Part shown: one piece after another, positions 31,859 to 40,325 of the stretch
How the letters are laid out: every line of letters starts with the position of its first letter
Position numbering within the stretch: the first letter of the stretch is position 1
Position numbers and translations under genes: made by a program
Notes under the pieces: model-generated
What the model was told of the DNA's origin: nothing
Seen by the model: the letters and a program-made list of their open reading frames with translations, nothing else
The model's database searches: none
Assembly (NCBI RefSeq): GCF_015845845.1
Contig: NZ_LDIG01000103.1
Coordinates: 1-47,696, forward strand
Length of the DNA: 47,696 nt
Direction: 5' to 3'
Source: Paenibacillus dendritiformis
Lineage (GTDB): Bacteria > Bacillota > Bacilli > Paenibacillales > Paenibacillaceae

Positions 31859-31943
31859 GTAGCAAAGGATAGGGTCATACCTGACCAAATGGGATAACGA
31901 TCAGAAGGAAGCAGAACAGGTCATATCAGACTGGATGGGATAG
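31840..31943. repeat. Inverted copies of the tandem-repeat core
   Basis: The core CTATCC..GTCAGGT recurs inverted: ACCTGAC with GGGATAA (31879-31897), and ACTGGATGGGATAG (about 31930-31943). The last direct unit and the first inverted copy can form a long imperfect hairpin (31840-31897). Confidence 0.7.
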
Positions 31944-31971
31944 CGAGATCTGATCGCGCCAAGTGAATAAG

Positions 31972-32006
31972 ATGACAATTGTCATGCGGACATCATGACA
32001 GTCCAT
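31972..32006 (+). promoter_or_regulatory. Candidate operator upstream of the ABC exporter operon
   Basis: A perfect 14-bp palindrome ATGACAATTGTCAT (31972-31985) is followed 23 bp later by a looser copy, ATGACAGTCCAT (31995-32006). It lies about 65-100 bases before the first gene. Such paired palindromes are typical targets of NarL/LuxR-type response regulators, and one is encoded at the end of this operon. Confidence 0.55.
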
Positions 32007-32070
32007 ACTAACCGGCCCGGACCCGAATCTTTATGATAAGGATAGAAGCAAGAAGTAAGGGGGACGCAAG

Positions 32071-32982
32071 GTGAATGCAGTGATTGAGATGCGCAATGTC
32101 ACGAAAAGGTTCAAGAATAAAACGGCGGTGAACGGGGTGTCGCTCGACATTATGCGCGGTTCCGTTGTTGCCATCCTGGGGCCGAACGGCGCAGGGAAAA
32201 CGACGACGATTTCGATACTGCTTGGCTTGATGGAACCGACCGAAGGAACGGTCAAGCTGTTCGGCAAGAACCCGAGTCATCTTCAAGTAAGGCAGCGGAT
32301 TGGCGCTATGCTGCAGGAGGTCAGTATCATCGACCGGCTGAAGGTGCATGAGGTCATCGAGATGTTCCGGAGCTATTATCCGAAGCCGCTGGCGACGGAG
32401 CGGCTGATCGAGCTGACCGGCTTGAGCAAGCCGGAGCTCGAAATGTATGCGGAGAAGCTGTCCGGCGGGCAGAAGCGCAGAGCGGGCTTCGCGCTGGCGC
32501 TGGCCGGTAACCCGGACCTGGTCTTCTTCGACGAGCCGACGGTAGGTATGGACGTGGCAGCGCGGCGCCGCTTCTGGGAACAGGTTCGTGTGCTGGTATC
32601 CGAAGGCAAGACAGTGCTGTTCACGACGCATTATTTGCAGGAAGCGGATGATGCGGCCGACCGGATTATTTTATTCCATCAGGGGGAGATCGTGGAGGAC
32701 GGCAAGCCGGAAGAGATTAAAGCACGGCTCCTGAAAAAATCCGTCTCTTTCCGGCTCGAAGGAGATACGGCGGCAGCTTGCGCCAGCATTCGCCTGTGGC
32801 CGAATGTGTCGGATTGCGAATTGATCGACGGGCGGATACATATCCGGACGGATGATACCGACGGCGTGCTGGCAGCGATGTTCGAGCGGCAGCTTCCGGC
32901 CCGGGATATTCGCATTGATCAAGGGCGTCTGGACGAGGCGTTCGAGCAATTGACTATGAGTTCGCAGGAGGTCGCCCACTGA
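32071..32982 (+). CDS. ABC transporter ATP-binding protein (YvfR-like)
   Basis: This 303-residue ATPase powers an ABC-2-type exporter. Walker A is GPNGAGKTTT (near residue 38), the Q-loop MLQEVSIID, the signature LSGGQKRR near 131, Walker B LVFFDEPTVGMD near 152, and the switch His TTHY follows. The C-terminal 90 residues form a small accessory domain. The GTG start has AAGGGGG upstream. Its stop overlaps the permease start by one base. Gene order matches the Bacillus yvfRSTU cluster, which is the basis for the name; the exported compound is unknown. Confidence 0.92.
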   Translation: MNAVIEMRNVTKRFKNKTAVNGVSLDIMRGSVVAILGPNGAGKTTTISILLGLMEPTEGTVKLFGKNPSHLQVRQRIGAMLQEVSIIDRLKVHEVIEMFRSYYPKPLATERLIELTGLSKPELEMYAEKLSGGQKRRAGFALALAGNPDLVFFDEPTVGMDVAARRRFWEQVRVLVSEGKTVLFTTHYLQEADDAADRIILFHQGEIVEDGKPEEIKARLLKKSVSFRLEGDTAAACASIRLWPNVSDCELIDGRIHIRTDDTDGVLAAMFERQLPARDIRIDQGRLDEAFEQLTMSSQEVAH

Positions 32983-33719
32983 TGAAGCTGTTATTTGTCC
33001 AATTCAAGATAGAACTGCTGCGTGTCATCCGCAACCCGTATTTTGTGTTTTGGTCGCTGCTGATGCCGATGGCCTTCTATTTTATCTTTACTCGCATCGT
33101 CAATGTTGACGTTGAAAATAAGACATGGTGGCAGGCACATTATTTGATGTCGGTGACCGGATTCAGCGTTATGGGCTCTGCGATTATGACCTTGGGCATC
33201 CGCATCGTCCAGGAACGCGAGAACGGATGGACGACGTATATGCGGATTACGCCGTTGCCGGGCATTATCTATTTTGCGGGGAAAATGTTCGGTCAGTTCA
33301 TGATGCATCTGTTTTCGATTATCGCGATTTTCCTATGCGGGTATTTAGTGAATGGAGTGTCTTTATCCTGGTCGGCCTGGCTTGGCTGCGGCCTGTGGCT
33401 GTTGCTCGGCTCGATCCCGTTCCTTGGGCTTGGCGCGCTCGTAGGGACGATGAAGCGGGTGGATACAGCGAGCGGCGTCAGCAACGCGATCTTTATGCTG
33501 CTCGCGATTACCGGAGGAATGTGGTTCCCGCTCGACATCTTGCCGAAGTTCATCCAGATGGCGGCGAAGGCGCTGCCGGCCTATCATTTCGGGGGCGGAG
33601 CTTGGGAGATTGTGCGCGGCGAGACGCCGCAATGGGAGCACGCACTGTTTTTGGCAGGCTATCTGCTTCTGTTTATGATACTATCTACGTATATCCGAAA
33701 AAAGCAGGAAGCGGTGTAA
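32982..33719 (+). CDS. ABC-2-type transporter permease (YvfS-like)
   Basis: This 245-residue integral membrane protein has about six hydrophobic segments, as in ABC-2 exporter permeases. Features include an N-terminal FKIELLRVIRNPYFVFW amphipathic stretch, then VTGFSVMGSAIMTLGIRIVQERENGW (the conserved ABC-2 loop), and PAYHFGGGAWEIV. It pairs with the preceding ATPase by a one-base overlap. Drug, peptide or lipid export is typical of the family; the substrate is unknown. Confidence 0.9.
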   Translation: MKLLFVQFKIELLRVIRNPYFVFWSLLMPMAFYFIFTRIVNVDVENKTWWQAHYLMSVTGFSVMGSAIMTLGIRIVQERENGWTTYMRITPLPGIIYFAGKMFGQFMMHLFSIIAIFLCGYLVNGVSLSWSAWLGCGLWLLLGSIPFLGLGALVGTMKRVDTASGVSNAIFMLLAITGGMWFPLDILPKFIQMAAKALPAYHFGGGAWEIVRGETPQWEHALFLAGYLLLFMILSTYIRKKQEAV

Positions 33720-33723
33720 GTTC

Positions 33724-34860
33724 ATGTCCCGGACGAAGTTCAGCTTGTTCCCCAGACAGTTTGGATTTTATCCTTATATATGGTTAATCTATATGACCCT
33801 CTTTATTTACAATATGCAATTCGAGCATGGAGTGAAGAAAATCATCGGCTACGCGATGATCGCCTTATTCGTCGTAACCTATCGGCAGCTTTATTTCGCT
33901 TCGGGCCGGGCCTATGACTTTTGGATTGCGCTGCAGATGCTGTTAAGCGCTATTCTGCTCACGTTCTATAATCCCAACTATTTGTTTCTTGGTTTTTATA
34001 CAGCGAACTTCATCTCATTTTATGAGGACAGGCGAAAATTCAATATTGCGTACGGCGTGCTTGTCGCGTACATCCTGTTGCCGATGTTATTCCATTTGCG
34101 AGCCATTGATGTGTCGGAGTATATCTTTTTCATCCCGTTTATTGCCATCATGCTGGCATCGCCATTCGGCATGCGATCGATGCACCGGCGCCAGCAACTG
34201 GAGAAGGAGCTGGACCAGGCGAATGAGCAAATTCGGGAACTGGTGAAGCGGGAGGAACGGCTGCGCATTGCCCGCGATCTGCATGATACGCTCGGCCATA
34301 CGCTCTCTCTTATTACGCTTAAGAGTCAATTGGTCGAAAAGCTGATTGCGAAGCAGGAGATGGATCGGGCTCGGGAGGAAGCGCGGGAGATTGGGCAGAC
34401 CTCCCGGGCCGCGCTGCGGCAGGTGCGCGAGCTCGTCTCCGATATGCGGGCCGTCACGGTTGCTCAGGAGCTGGTGGAGTCCGAGCGAATGCTGGGGAGT
34501 GCCGGCATCGAGCTTCAGGTTCAAGGGGAACTGACATTGGAGGGAGTTCCAGACCTGACACAAAATATGCTCAGCCTGTGCATTCGGGAAGCGATGACCA
34601 ATATTGTCAAGCACAGCCGGGCGAAGAGCTGCCTCATTCATATCGAGCGGACGAACGCGGAGATCCGGATTCGTTTGCAGGATGACGGTATCGGTTTACG
34701 CAGCGGAAGCGGCATGGGCAACGGTTTGAATGGCATGTCGGAACGGCTTGCCTTGATCGATGGAAGCTTGTCGCTGGATTCGGATGAGGGCGGAACACAA
34801 TTGACGGTGACCGTTCCGCTTATCGTCAAGAACGGGAAAGACGGAGGAGGTGCGGCATGA
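33724..34860 (+). CDS. Sensor histidine kinase (NarX/DesK type, YvfT-like)
   Basis: This 378-residue membrane kinase has an N-terminal block of about five or six hydrophobic segments (residues 15-150), a coiled linker (RQQLEKELDQANEQIRELV), and the HisKA_3 motif RIARDLHDTLGHTLSLI with the phospho-acceptor His near residue 194. The ATPase domain shows REAMTNIVKHSRA and DDGIGLRSGSGMGNGLNGM. It likely senses membrane stress or the exporter substrate, which is inference. The ATG starts 4 bases after the permease stop, and its stop overlaps the regulator start. Confidence 0.93.
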   Translation: MSRTKFSLFPRQFGFYPYIWLIYMTLFIYNMQFEHGVKKIIGYAMIALFVVTYRQLYFASGRAYDFWIALQMLLSAILLTFYNPNYLFLGFYTANFISFYEDRRKFNIAYGVLVAYILLPMLFHLRAIDVSEYIFFIPFIAIMLASPFGMRSMHRRQQLEKELDQANEQIRELVKREERLRIARDLHDTLGHTLSLITLKSQLVEKLIAKQEMDRAREEAREIGQTSRAALRQVRELVSDMRAVTVAQELVESERMLGSAGIELQVQGELTLEGVPDLTQNMLSLCIREAMTNIVKHSRAKSCLIHIERTNAEIRIRLQDDGIGLRSGSGMGNGLNGMSERLALIDGSLSLDSDEGGTQLTVTVPLIVKNGKDGGGAA

Positions 34861-35462
34861 TCAGGATCGTTATCGCTGAAGATCAGCGAATGCTGCGCGG
34901 CGCACTCGCATCTCTCCTTGATTTAGAGGATGATATTGAAGTGGTTGGGCAGGCCGGCGACGGAGACGAGGCCCTGGAGCTGATCGCAAGGCTGGAGCCG
35001 GACGTATGTCTGATGGACATTGAGATGCCGGCCAAGAGCGGCCTGGATGTAGCCGAAGAGCTGAAGCGCCAGCGCTTGAATTGCCGGGTTATTATTTTGA
35101 CGACCTTTGGCCGGCCGGGATATTTCGAGCGGGCCGTGAAGGCCGGGGTTCAAGGCTATCTGCTGAAGGATGAGCCGAGCGAGCGGCTTGCCGAGGCGAT
35201 ACGCAACGTGGTGCGGGGCGAGCGGGAGATTTCGCCGGAGCTCGCATTTGCTGTGGTTCATGAAGAAGATAACCCGCTGACCGAGCGGGAGCGGGAGATT
35301 TTGAAGCTTGCCGCCGAAGGGCGCACCGCGAATGAGATCGCGTCGGCACTGTATTTATCTTATGGCACCGTGCGCAATTACTTGTCCAGCATCATGAACA
35401 AGCTGGAGGCCAGGACACGCATCGAGGCCATCGAGAACGCAAGGTCCAAAGGATGGTTATAA
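34857..35462 (+). CDS. NarL/LuxR-family response regulator (YvfU-like)
   Basis: This 201-residue regulator has a receiver domain with acidic Glu/Asp near residue 8-9 (IAEDQ), phospho-acceptor Asp54 in VCLMDIEMP, Thr and Lys in LTTFG and LLKDEP, and a C-terminal LuxR-type helix-turn-helix LTEREREILKLAAEG and LSYGTVRNYLSSIMNKL. It overlaps the kinase stop by 4 bases. The candidate operator at 31972-32006 is a natural target, giving autoregulation of the operon. Confidence 0.94.
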   Translation: MIRIVIAEDQRMLRGALASLLDLEDDIEVVGQAGDGDEALELIARLEPDVCLMDIEMPAKSGLDVAEELKRQRLNCRVIILTTFGRPGYFERAVKAGVQGYLLKDEPSERLAEAIRNVVRGEREISPELAFAVVHEEDNPLTEREREILKLAAEGRTANEIASALYLSYGTVRNYLSSIMNKLEARTRIEAIENARSKGWL

Positions 35463-35472
35463 TCCCTTAGCA

Positions 35473-35510
35473 ACAAGCCAGAGCCGCGTGCGGCTCTGGC
35501 TTGTCTCATT
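35473..35510 (+). terminator. Terminator of the exporter operon
   Basis: ACAAGCCAGAGCCG and CGGCTCTGGCTTGT form a perfect 14-bp stem with a 4-base loop, followed by CTCATTTT. Confidence 0.85.
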
Positions 35511-35529
35511 TTGGCCGGCACGGCCGGGG

Positions 35530-36352
35530 CTACGGCGTGCGTGCGTCGCTGACAAGCTTCATCAGCGCTTGGAAGCATTGTACGAGATCATGGGGATCCT
35601 TGTAGTCCGCTTCGAACATGAAGGGACCGCCGTAGCCGCTATCCATTAGCGCTTGAAGCACTTCCGCCCAATTCACGATGCCCCGGCCGGGAAGCCAGTG
35701 GCGCTCATCCACGCCGTCATAATCCGAGAGATGCAGGGTGGCGATGCGGTTCCCGAAGGAGCGGATGAAGGCTTCCGGCTTCTCCGTCAGCAGATGGTTC
35801 GTATCGAAGCAGACGACAGCGTGCGGCGCGCCGTCGATCAAGGCGGCGATCTCGGCGCTGTTCCGGCCGAGGCAGGAACGCGGCAGATCCTCGACGGCCA
35901 GCTTCAGGCCGCGCAGATGGGCCCGCTCGCTTAACTCGCGCACGGAGGCAGCCGCCAGCCTCAGCCGCCGTTCTCTTTGCTCATCGGGAATCGGCTCGAA
36001 GCTCGGATGAATGACGGCCAACCTGCGCGCCCCAGTCTCGCGCCCAATCCATCACGCGCGTGTGGGCCTCGATGATGGCGAGGCGCTCGGCGTCATCGGG
36101 TGCCGAGATGTCCCATGGGTTCCCGAACGGCAGATGAACCGACCAGATCTCGATGCCGGCCTTCCCGGCGGCATCCACGGCCTGCTGGTAACGTGTGTGC
36201 ATGGCGGGAGTAAGCGCTTCCTCTGGGGGAACATAGTTATCCAGATTCAGCTCAATACAAGCGATGCCTGCTGCTTTTAACTGCTGAAGCGTTACCGATT
36301 CCTTGTCGTACCAATACGTGCCAAGTTTCCATGGAGAGTGGGCTTCGGACAT
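35530..36352 (-). pseudogene. Frameshifted sugar phosphate isomerase/epimerase (TIM barrel)
   Basis: Two minus-strand frames together encode one xylose-isomerase-like (AP endonuclease 2 family) barrel of about 270 residues. The first half (MSEAHSPWKLGTYWYDK to WARDWGAQ, ending in a short out-of-frame tail) shifts near 36018-36030 into a frame reading RLAVIHPSFEPIPDEQRERR and continuing to the stop at 35530. Conserved barrel segments follow: LKLAVEDLPRSC, VVCFDTNHLL and IATLHLSDYDG. A single-base change restores the frame, so a sequencing error is possible. Otherwise the gene is inactive. Confidence 0.8.
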
Positions 36353-36635
36353 AGGCTGCTCGCCTCCATTACGATGGGGATGGTTGCATAGGAACTTTCC
36401 CCTTACTCTATCATTGCAATCGGAAGGTGTAAATAAGGCCTGGCTCCTTCTCCCAAGGGTGATAGTGTCGAATTTCCTCCGGCTTTTTTATAGCGATTTT
36501 TAGTAGGATTCAAGGGAGGCAGGCAGCGGGTAATAGATAGGAAGAACTCTTTTTGCATCGGAAGCAGGAGAGGAATGAGCGAGAAGGATGTGTTATAGTA
36601 TACATGAATTTAACATGAAAGGGAGGGATTAGGGA

Positions 36636-38222
36636 ATGAAGTTGGTTAAAGATGAAATCCAGGCCGATGTCGTAATTATCGGCGGAGGATTGGGGGGCGT
36701 CGCGTCTGCCTTGTCCGCCGCTAGAATGGGACTGCGTGTGGTGATGACGGAAGAGACGGATTGGATCGGCGGTCAATTGACGTCGCAGGCGGTTCCTCCC
36801 GATGAGCACAAGGCAATTGAGACGATGGGCTGCACCCGTACATACCGGGAGCTACGCGAGCGGGTGCGGGCTTATTACCGGGCGAATTATCCGCTCACCG
36901 AGCAAGCGGCGAACAATCCCTTGCTCAACCCTGGGCGGGGATGGGTCAGCCGCCTCTGCCATGAGCCGAAGGTGGCGCTGCGCGTGCTGCATGACATGCT
37001 GGCGCCGTATACGAGCAGCGGCCGGATTGCGATTCTCTACGAGACGATTCCTGTCGAGGCGGAAACGGAGGGCGATATCGTCCGTTCGGTCACGGTATCG
37101 CATGTGCGCACGCAGCAGTTGACCCGCTTGACAGGTTCATATTTCCTCGACGCGACCGAATGCGGCAACCTGCTGCCGCTCGCCGGGGCGGAGCATGTGA
37201 TCGGGGCCGAGTCCCGCGCGGAGACGGGCGAGCTGCATGCGTCAGAGAAGGCGAATCCGCTTGATATCCAGTCGTTCACGCATGTATTCGCCATCGATTA
37301 TTTCCCGGAAGGGAACTTTACGATCGAGAAGCCGGAGCAATATGATTTCTGGCGGCAGTATGTTCCGGAGCCGTCCATCTATCCTCTGTTAAGCATGTAT
37401 ACGATCAATGTCAATGATCCGACCAAGTACCGCAAATTCAACCTGTTCTCCGACGGCAAGGATCCCATGCCGCTGTGGACGTACCGGCGGATTATCGACA
37501 AGGCCCTGTTCGAGCCGGGCTTCTACGATAGCGACATCACGCTGGTCAACTGGCCGCAGAACGATTACTACCTGGGCCCGATTATCGGCGTAAGCGAGGC
37601 GGAGAAGCAGAAGCATCTGGAGAATGCGAAGCAGTTGAGCTTCTCGCTTCTCTACTGGCTGCAGACGGAGATACCGCGGCCTGACGGCGGAAAGGGCTAC
37701 CCGGGCTTTCGCTTGCGCACGGACGTGCTGGGCACGGAGGATGGCATGGCCAAGGCGCCGTACATTAGAGAATCGCGCCGGATCAAAGCGCGTTATACCA
37801 TTACCGAAGCCGATGTCGGCAAGGAGATGCGGGGAGAGGCGGGAATTCGCCGCTATCCCGACAGCATCGGCGTGGGCAGCTATCATCTGGATCTTCATAC
37901 GACAACGGTCTCGCACCGCAAGTTCTATCTGCCAAGCTATCCATATGAGATTCCGCTGGGCGCCTTGCTGCCTGTCCGGATGACCAATATATTGCCGGTA
38001 TGCAAAAATATCGGTACGACTCAAGTGTCCAACGGCAGCTATCGGCTGCATCCGACGGAATGGAACATTGGCGAATCGGCAGGCTATCTGGTCGCCTATT
38101 CGCTGCAGCATCAGGTTACGCCGCATCAAGTGCATGAGGAGCCGTCCCATCTCGAATGCTTCCAGTCGCTTATTCAGGAGAAGGGCATTCAAATCCATTG
38201 GCCGGATGGTTTTGAGATGTAG
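36636..38222 (+). CDS. FAD-dependent oxidoreductase
   Basis: This 528-residue flavoprotein has an N-terminal dinucleotide-binding motif VVIIGGGLGGVASALSAA followed by TEETDWIGGQLTSQ, as in the FAD_oxidored group (related to fumarate reductase/glycerol-3-phosphate dehydrogenase folds). A second FAD contact is likely in GSYFLDATECGNLLPLAG, and MTNILPVCKNIGTTQVSNG lies near the C-terminus. Such enzymes often stand beside carbohydrate genes, and the neighbouring decayed TIM-barrel gene fits that. The true substrate is unknown. The ribosome site AAGGGAGGG lies about 9 bases before ATG. Confidence 0.85.
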   Translation: MKLVKDEIQADVVIIGGGLGGVASALSAARMGLRVVMTEETDWIGGQLTSQAVPPDEHKAIETMGCTRTYRELRERVRAYYRANYPLTEQAANNPLLNPGRGWVSRLCHEPKVALRVLHDMLAPYTSSGRIAILYETIPVEAETEGDIVRSVTVSHVRTQQLTRLTGSYFLDATECGNLLPLAGAEHVIGAESRAETGELHASEKANPLDIQSFTHVFAIDYFPEGNFTIEKPEQYDFWRQYVPEPSIYPLLSMYTINVNDPTKYRKFNLFSDGKDPMPLWTYRRIIDKALFEPGFYDSDITLVNWPQNDYYLGPIIGVSEAEKQKHLENAKQLSFSLLYWLQTEIPRPDGGKGYPGFRLRTDVLGTEDGMAKAPYIRESRRIKARYTITEADVGKEMRGEAGIRRYPDSIGVGSYHLDLHTTTVSHRKFYLPSYPYEIPLGALLPVRMTNILPVCKNIGTTQVSNGSYRLHPTEWNIGESAGYLVAYSLQHQVTPHQVHEEPSHLECFQSLIQEKGIQIHWPDGFEM

Positions 38223-38240
38223 TCTTTGCGGGACGGAAGA

Positions 38241-38261
38241 GGGGGCGCCGGCCCCCTTTTT
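38241..38261 (+). terminator. Terminator of the FAD oxidoreductase gene
   Basis: GGGGGC-GCCG-GCCCCC followed by five Ts, starting 18 bases after the stop codon. Confidence 0.88.
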
Positions 38262-38356
38262 CATGTTCGTCCCCCTGCCCGGGTTACGCCGTTGACCAAG
38301 CGCCACGCATGTGCCCGCCGAGGCCGGTTCGGGAACGGCACGGGAGAGGCCGCCGC

Positions 38357-38740
38357 TCAATAGGTCTTCATGCCGGTGCCAAGGACGGCGACACGCTTCG
38401 TTCCTTGTTCCTCAAGCACTTTGACGGTGATCTGAGCCCCCTCCTGGAAATTCGGAATGTTTATCATATGAATGGCCGTTTTGATCTCGATTGGAAACGA
38501 TTCTCCGTTCGGCATCGCCACGTCCAATGCCAGCAGAACAACAGGTTGATCATCGATGTGGGTTGTTGTCGGCGACAGGGACATAATTGTGGCGGTGGCG
38601 GGGATGCCTCGCGTCATTACTTCATGCTCTTGTTGTCGCGCGCGCTTTTTGTTGCGCAAGATAGACGATACCACGCACAATACAATGATAATATCGATCA
38701 CCAAAATTCCAATGATGATCCACAGCGTCGTGTTCTCCAT
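38357..38740 (-). CDS. Hypothetical membrane-anchored protein
   Basis: This 127-residue protein has one N-terminal membrane segment (LWIIIGILVIDIIIVLCVV), a basic cytoplasm-side stretch (RNKKRARQQ), and a beta-rich soluble domain of about 85 residues with TRGIPATATIMSLSPTTTH, VVLLALDVAMPNGESF and ITVKVLEEQGTKRVAVLG. No family is recognised beyond a generic small beta-barrel/OB-like look. The ribosome site AAGGAGA precedes ATG. It stands alone. Confidence 0.75.
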   Translation of the reverse strand: MENTTLWIIIGILVIDIIIVLCVVSSILRNKKRARQQEHEVMTRGIPATATIMSLSPTTTHIDDQPVVLLALDVAMPNGESFPIEIKTAIHMINIPNFQEGAQITVKVLEEQGTKRVAVLGTGMKTY

Positions 38741-39116
38741 TCGGATTCTCCTTCGTCTCGGACAGGATGCCGCCGGATCCTGCCCAGCAAGCGGCTGAGC
38801 GCAGGGCCCGGAGGGGCTTGGACCGCCATGTTGCTGTTAGCGGTATCCCATCTGCATCGTGTTGTGCCATCCCCTTCGCATAGGTTCAGGCATGGAGCGG
38901 GGCACGGGCCGCCGCTTCCGCTTCCGAACAATATACAGAAGAGGGGACTTCTATTGTATCAACCATTCATTTCCACCGTCCCGTGACTTTGGATTCATTT
39001 TGCGGCAATTCAGGCCCAAAATGTGGAATCGATACAGGACTTTTTCCCGGCATGTTGAAAAAGAATAGGTTGCCGTAACCGCTATAGGAACCAATATCGC
39101 CACGGGAGGGCTATCT
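38741..39116. other. Intergenic region with no clear feature
   Basis: Between the divergent hypothetical gene and the leucine-rich-repeat gene no hairpin with a T-run, repeat or gene with a ribosome site was found. Promoters for both sides must be here but could not be chosen with confidence. Confidence 0.4.
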
Positions 39117-40016
39117 ATGATTGAAATTCGTTTATCGGTTGGCTATGAAGAATATGAAGACGGAGAGAGGATGTCTGCGCTGATCGAGAAGCTGGCAGCC
39201 GGAGAGCATAGCGAGCAACTTGTCAGCTTGATTATCGGCGATTGGGGACAGGCCTACGAGAATTCCCCCGACAGCTTCCTCGATACCTTGATTGCGAATC
39301 GGGAACGGTTCCCGAACTTGAAAAAGTTGTTCATCGGAGATATGGACTATGAAGATTGCGAGGTCTCCTGGATTATTCAGACGAACCTGTCTCCCTTGCT
39401 GAAGGCGTATCCGAATCTGGAATCATTCACGGTCAAAGGAAGCACCAGCCTGAGGCTGGATCCTTTGGAGCATGCGCGGCTGCAGGAACTGGTCATTATT
39501 TGCGGCGGACTGCCTGCAGAGGTGCTGGCCGACATCCGCAACGCGAAGCTGCCGGAGCTGCGGAAGCTGGAGCTGTATCTCGGCGTCGATGAATACGGCT
39601 TCTCCGGTTCGCTCGATGACGTGCTGTCCGTAACGGAACCCGGTTTATTTCCGAAGCTGACCTATCTCGGGTTGAAGGACAGCGAGATTCAGGACGAGAT
39701 CGCGCAAGCGCTGGCCGATGCGCCGATTCCGGATCAACTGGAGACGCTTGATCTGTCCTACGGCACCTTGTCGGATGCAGGTGCGGAAGCGCTGCTCGCC
39801 GTCGAGCGGGAGCTGATCGCGCTCGGCGCCCTGAACGGATCCGCGGACGAGCAAGGGGCGCGGGCGCAAGAGAGCATTCCGGCGCAGGCGGCGCGGCGCC
39901 TTCCCGAAGAGCATGGGCGGATCCGCTATCCGGCTCAATGGTTCCGGGGATATTGCCGTTTGCTCGCCCGGCTTCGGCTGCAGGCGTCATCGCCGGCATC
40001 CCGGTGCGCTGGGTGA
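39117..40016 (+). CDS. STM4015-type leucine-rich-repeat protein, degenerate C-terminus
   Basis: Residues 1-235 show LRR-like segments as in the uncharacterised STM4015 family: LVSLIIGDWGQAYENSPDS, FPNLKKLFIGDMDYEDCEVS, LRKLELYLGVDEYGFSGS and QLETLDLSYGTLSDAGAEAL. After about residue 240 the sequence turns Ala/Arg-rich (EQGARAQESIPAQAARRLPE) without repeats, and it runs into the remains of the neighbouring STM4014-type gene in another frame. The native C-terminus appears to have been lost by deletion. GGGAGGG precedes ATG. The protein may still fold; its function is unknown. Confidence 0.7.
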   Translation: MIEIRLSVGYEEYEDGERMSALIEKLAAGEHSEQLVSLIIGDWGQAYENSPDSFLDTLIANRERFPNLKKLFIGDMDYEDCEVSWIIQTNLSPLLKAYPNLESFTVKGSTSLRLDPLEHARLQELVIICGGLPAEVLADIRNAKLPELRKLELYLGVDEYGFSGSLDDVLSVTEPGLFPKLTYLGLKDSEIQDEIAQALADAPIPDQLETLDLSYGTLSDAGAEALLAVERELIALGALNGSADEQGARAQESIPAQAARRLPEEHGRIRYPAQWFRGYCRLLARLRLQASSPASRCAG

Positions 40017-40219
40017 ACGATCCCGCCGACATCGCGGTTATGTTCGACAAGCGGCGCTGCCGGGAGCATCTATCCCGGCATGGCGTACGCATGCCCGAAC
40101 TCCCTGATCGGATGTGTACGAGCCTCCAGAGGCGCCCGAGATTGTCCTCCCGACGGACCGCTGCTCCATGGGTGCAGCTCGCCCTTAACCGGCTGAAGGA
40201 GCTGTCCTTGCTGACCTAG
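39938..40219 (+). pseudogene. Remnant of an STM4014-type ATP-grasp-like gene
   Basis: In the frame of 39938 the stretch GVIAGIPVRWVNDPADIAV, then MFDKRRCREHLSRHGVRMPE (about 39991-40107), resembles the STM4014 family, which normally lies next to STM4015. It lacks its own ribosome site, overlaps the end of the LRR gene, and degenerates after residue 60 into Arg/Ser-rich sequence. It is a leftover of a deleted gene cluster. Confidence 0.6.
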
Positions 40220-40325
40220 AAAGTCATGCTCAAGGCTCTTCGCCAGGCCGCGTGCATCCGAATTCTCGGACCGGAGACGGTGAGGGGCGGATAGTAGAGC
40301 GGCAAGGAAGCGGCCGGCCGTAGTG

